A stretch of DNA of 64,000 nucleotides, taken from assembly GCA_004794655.1 (NCBI GenBank), contig SMMW01000535.1, positions 2,790,001-2,854,000 of the forward strand, written 5' to 3'. The translations under genes were made by a program, and so were the position numbers. The notes under the pieces were generated by a model. The model was not told the origin of the DNA, did no database searches, and was given only the letters and a program-made list of their open reading frames with translations. This DNA is from Marisa cornuarietis (Eukaryota; Mollusca; Gastropoda; Architaenioglossa; Ampullariidae). Positions 62,205 to 64,000 of the stretch are shown here, piece by piece. Each line of letters begins with the position of its first letter. Within the stretch, counting starts at the first letter, position 1.

Positions 62205-64000
62205 ATGGAGATCACTTCAATCAAAATGATCGTAAATAAATCATTTGTTGTTCAATTATTTCATCACGGAAACCAAGAAAAGAAGTTGAAGCTTAACTGA
62301 ATCATAACATGGTGTAAACTTTAAAAGACCACCTAAAATCTGACCTTTGGGAATTTCAGCATGTAAACACATATCGACATACACAGACAGAGAAGATAAA
62401 GACAGAGTGGTTCAGCTAAAAAACACAAAAAAAGATAAATGAACTGCTTAAAACTGCGTGAACTGCAGCTTTCGTTAATCGCCAACGGCCCATCGATCTC
62501 TCTATGCCCCGTTCTTTTACACACACGCGTGCGCGCACGCATGCACGCCCATATGCACACATACTAATTTCTTCCCGAAATGTTAAACGCAGGTAGTCAC
62601 GTGCTTCAGACACGTTCAAATAGACAACCGCACACAATTACATTTTATGCTCACATTACGAATTGAGAAGAATATTTTTTTCCTCTTTCTGAGTAACGCA
62701 TGCATGTTGTGAAGAAATCCAATTGTTTTTACCGTTTATTCCATAGTTCAGTGGCTCTCAGACTGGACACCATAAGAGACGCTGGCGGCGGTGTGAGGGA
62801 AAGGGGTCATTGGAAGAAGGGTGTGTTTATAATGAGAACCAAGAGGTTTCGCAGCAAAGTGCTCCGGACGTTTAACTTGCAAATAAATAAAAAAAAACGC
62901 CCAACAATCGATAGAGAAATCTAAAGAAAGAAGCAAAATACAGTTCGAACAAGAAACAAAGTTTGCGTTCCTTCAGACTCAATTGTGTTTTAGGATCGTA
63001 TTAAAATGGGAACTCTCACTTTAAATCTAAGGTTTCTAGGCAAATGTCAATACCATTACATTACATAATTCAACGCGAAGATTTTGTTTATAGCAAAAGG
63101 AAAAAAAACGGTGCGGTTGAGTCTGACAAAACTTAGAAAAGGTAAAGAGAAATAAAAACACAAACAACCCCAAAAGTCAATTATATTCGCATGGTTGAGG
63201 TTCAGTGTTTCCATCGCAAAGGACGAAACATCCAAGTTTTGTGTTTTTAGAAAACTGTAGGTTTTAAATTATTCCTTTGTAAAGAACTATATCACAAAGT
63301 ATCAACCGAACAAAGAAGAGGATTTAGCCTCCTTTTCATTTGACCTTTAGGAAAGACAGCATGAAAAGCTGCCATTATTTGCGTTAAGCCACCGAGTAAG
63401 GCATCTTTGTTGTCCCATCTTTGGGGACTTTCTCAGAAGTTTTACAGCTTTGCAGTTGTCAGTCTGCACGTCTTTTCCTATGTATGCAATTTAGCATGCA
63501 AAGCAATAAAAAATACAGCATGAAGGATCCCAGTCTTTTCTAATTCATCCCTCTTTGAGGAATACATCCATACATTTATGACACTCGACAGAAACTGGAA
63601 AATGTATGCACCTTCATGGAACCATGCGCACTAGGGTAGCTTTTAGAGGGGAATGCTATACTTTGGTTCAGAACAATGCCATTTAAAATAGACAGTCATT
63701 CTGAATACATTTATTTGGGTATGAAGTAGAAAAACCGACATTTCGACTTTCCATTTTCAGGAATTTATAAATGGGAATGAATAAGTTTTCAATAATGTGA
63801 ACAGTATTACCTTAACAATAAATTTTTTAAAATTTGGAAACTGATGTTACAAGTATATTTTCGAAAAAGATGTTAGAAACAGATTTTGGAAACAGATGTT
63901 AGATATAGATCTTGGAATTAAATGATTTGATGGACGGATGGACAAAACCAAAGATGGAAAGACAGTAGAGAAAAGCAGAATGCAGGCCGAAATATCTCAG
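62205..64000. other. No gene seen
   Basis: AT-rich sequence with an alternating purine/pyrimidine patch (ACACGCGTGCGCGCACGC) at about 62522-62545. At about 63840-63915 there are imperfect direct repeats of ATGTTAGAAACAGATTTTGG-type sequence. No exon was recognised. Confidence 0.5.

Noticed and set aside
1..64000. CRISPR arrays, operons, phage or bacterial defence genes
   Set aside because: Nothing in the window fits. The only tandem arrays are microsatellites and one minisatellite, and genes show introns.

Overview
This is non-coding-rich eukaryotic DNA, almost certainly from a metazoan and most likely a marine invertebrate such as a mollusc. It is AT-leaning, full of CA/AT/AAT microsatellites, decayed LINEs and tRNA-derived SINEs, and its only recognisable genes are short exons with canonical GT-AG borders. 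There are no operons, bacterial-type genes, CRISPR arrays or phage genes. The phylum is an inference from repeat style and the agrin-like domains; no species-diagnostic sequence was identified.

Two coding exons are well supported, both on the minus strand. One (27874-28086) encodes a complete ten-cysteine follistatin-like unit (FOLN + Kazal) of the kind repeated in agrin. The other (1449-1779) encodes a start codon, a signal peptide and another complete ten-cysteine unit. Both units are bounded by phase-1 splice junctions, as in repeat-domain extracellular matrix genes. The signal-peptide exon lies about 26 kb DOWNSTREAM of the other domain exon in transcription order. Either two agrin-like genes lie in tandem, or one long gene has an internal promoter making a shorter secreted isoform. 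A CpG-dense stretch (about 2860-3180) and two strong splice donors (3122/3121 and 2193/2192) on the minus strand fit a promoter and 5' exons for the second transcript.

The remainder is intron or intergenic DNA. Its contents are: a LINE 3' end on the plus strand (7096-7545); a LINE 3' end on the minus strand (39060-39870); two consecutive LINE 3' ends on the minus strand (46205-46560 and 46985-47640); LINE tails near 54525 and 61872; a dead but structurally complete piggyBac transposon with TTAA target sites (47694-49758); at least five tRNA-SINE-like fragments; an unnamed dispersed repeat of about 460 bp present twice in direct orientation (18328 and 25975); a 26-bp minisatellite with two alternating variants (37593-37876); and many microsatellites.

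Three further minus-strand open frames (11851-12064, 42767-43129, 52426-52792) look protein-like, two of them with acceptor-like borders, but were not recognised. No new molecular system can be claimed. The most interesting loci are the agrin-like alternative start, with its splice site that reads as both acceptor and donor, and the unusual repeated terminal sequence of the piggyBac element.
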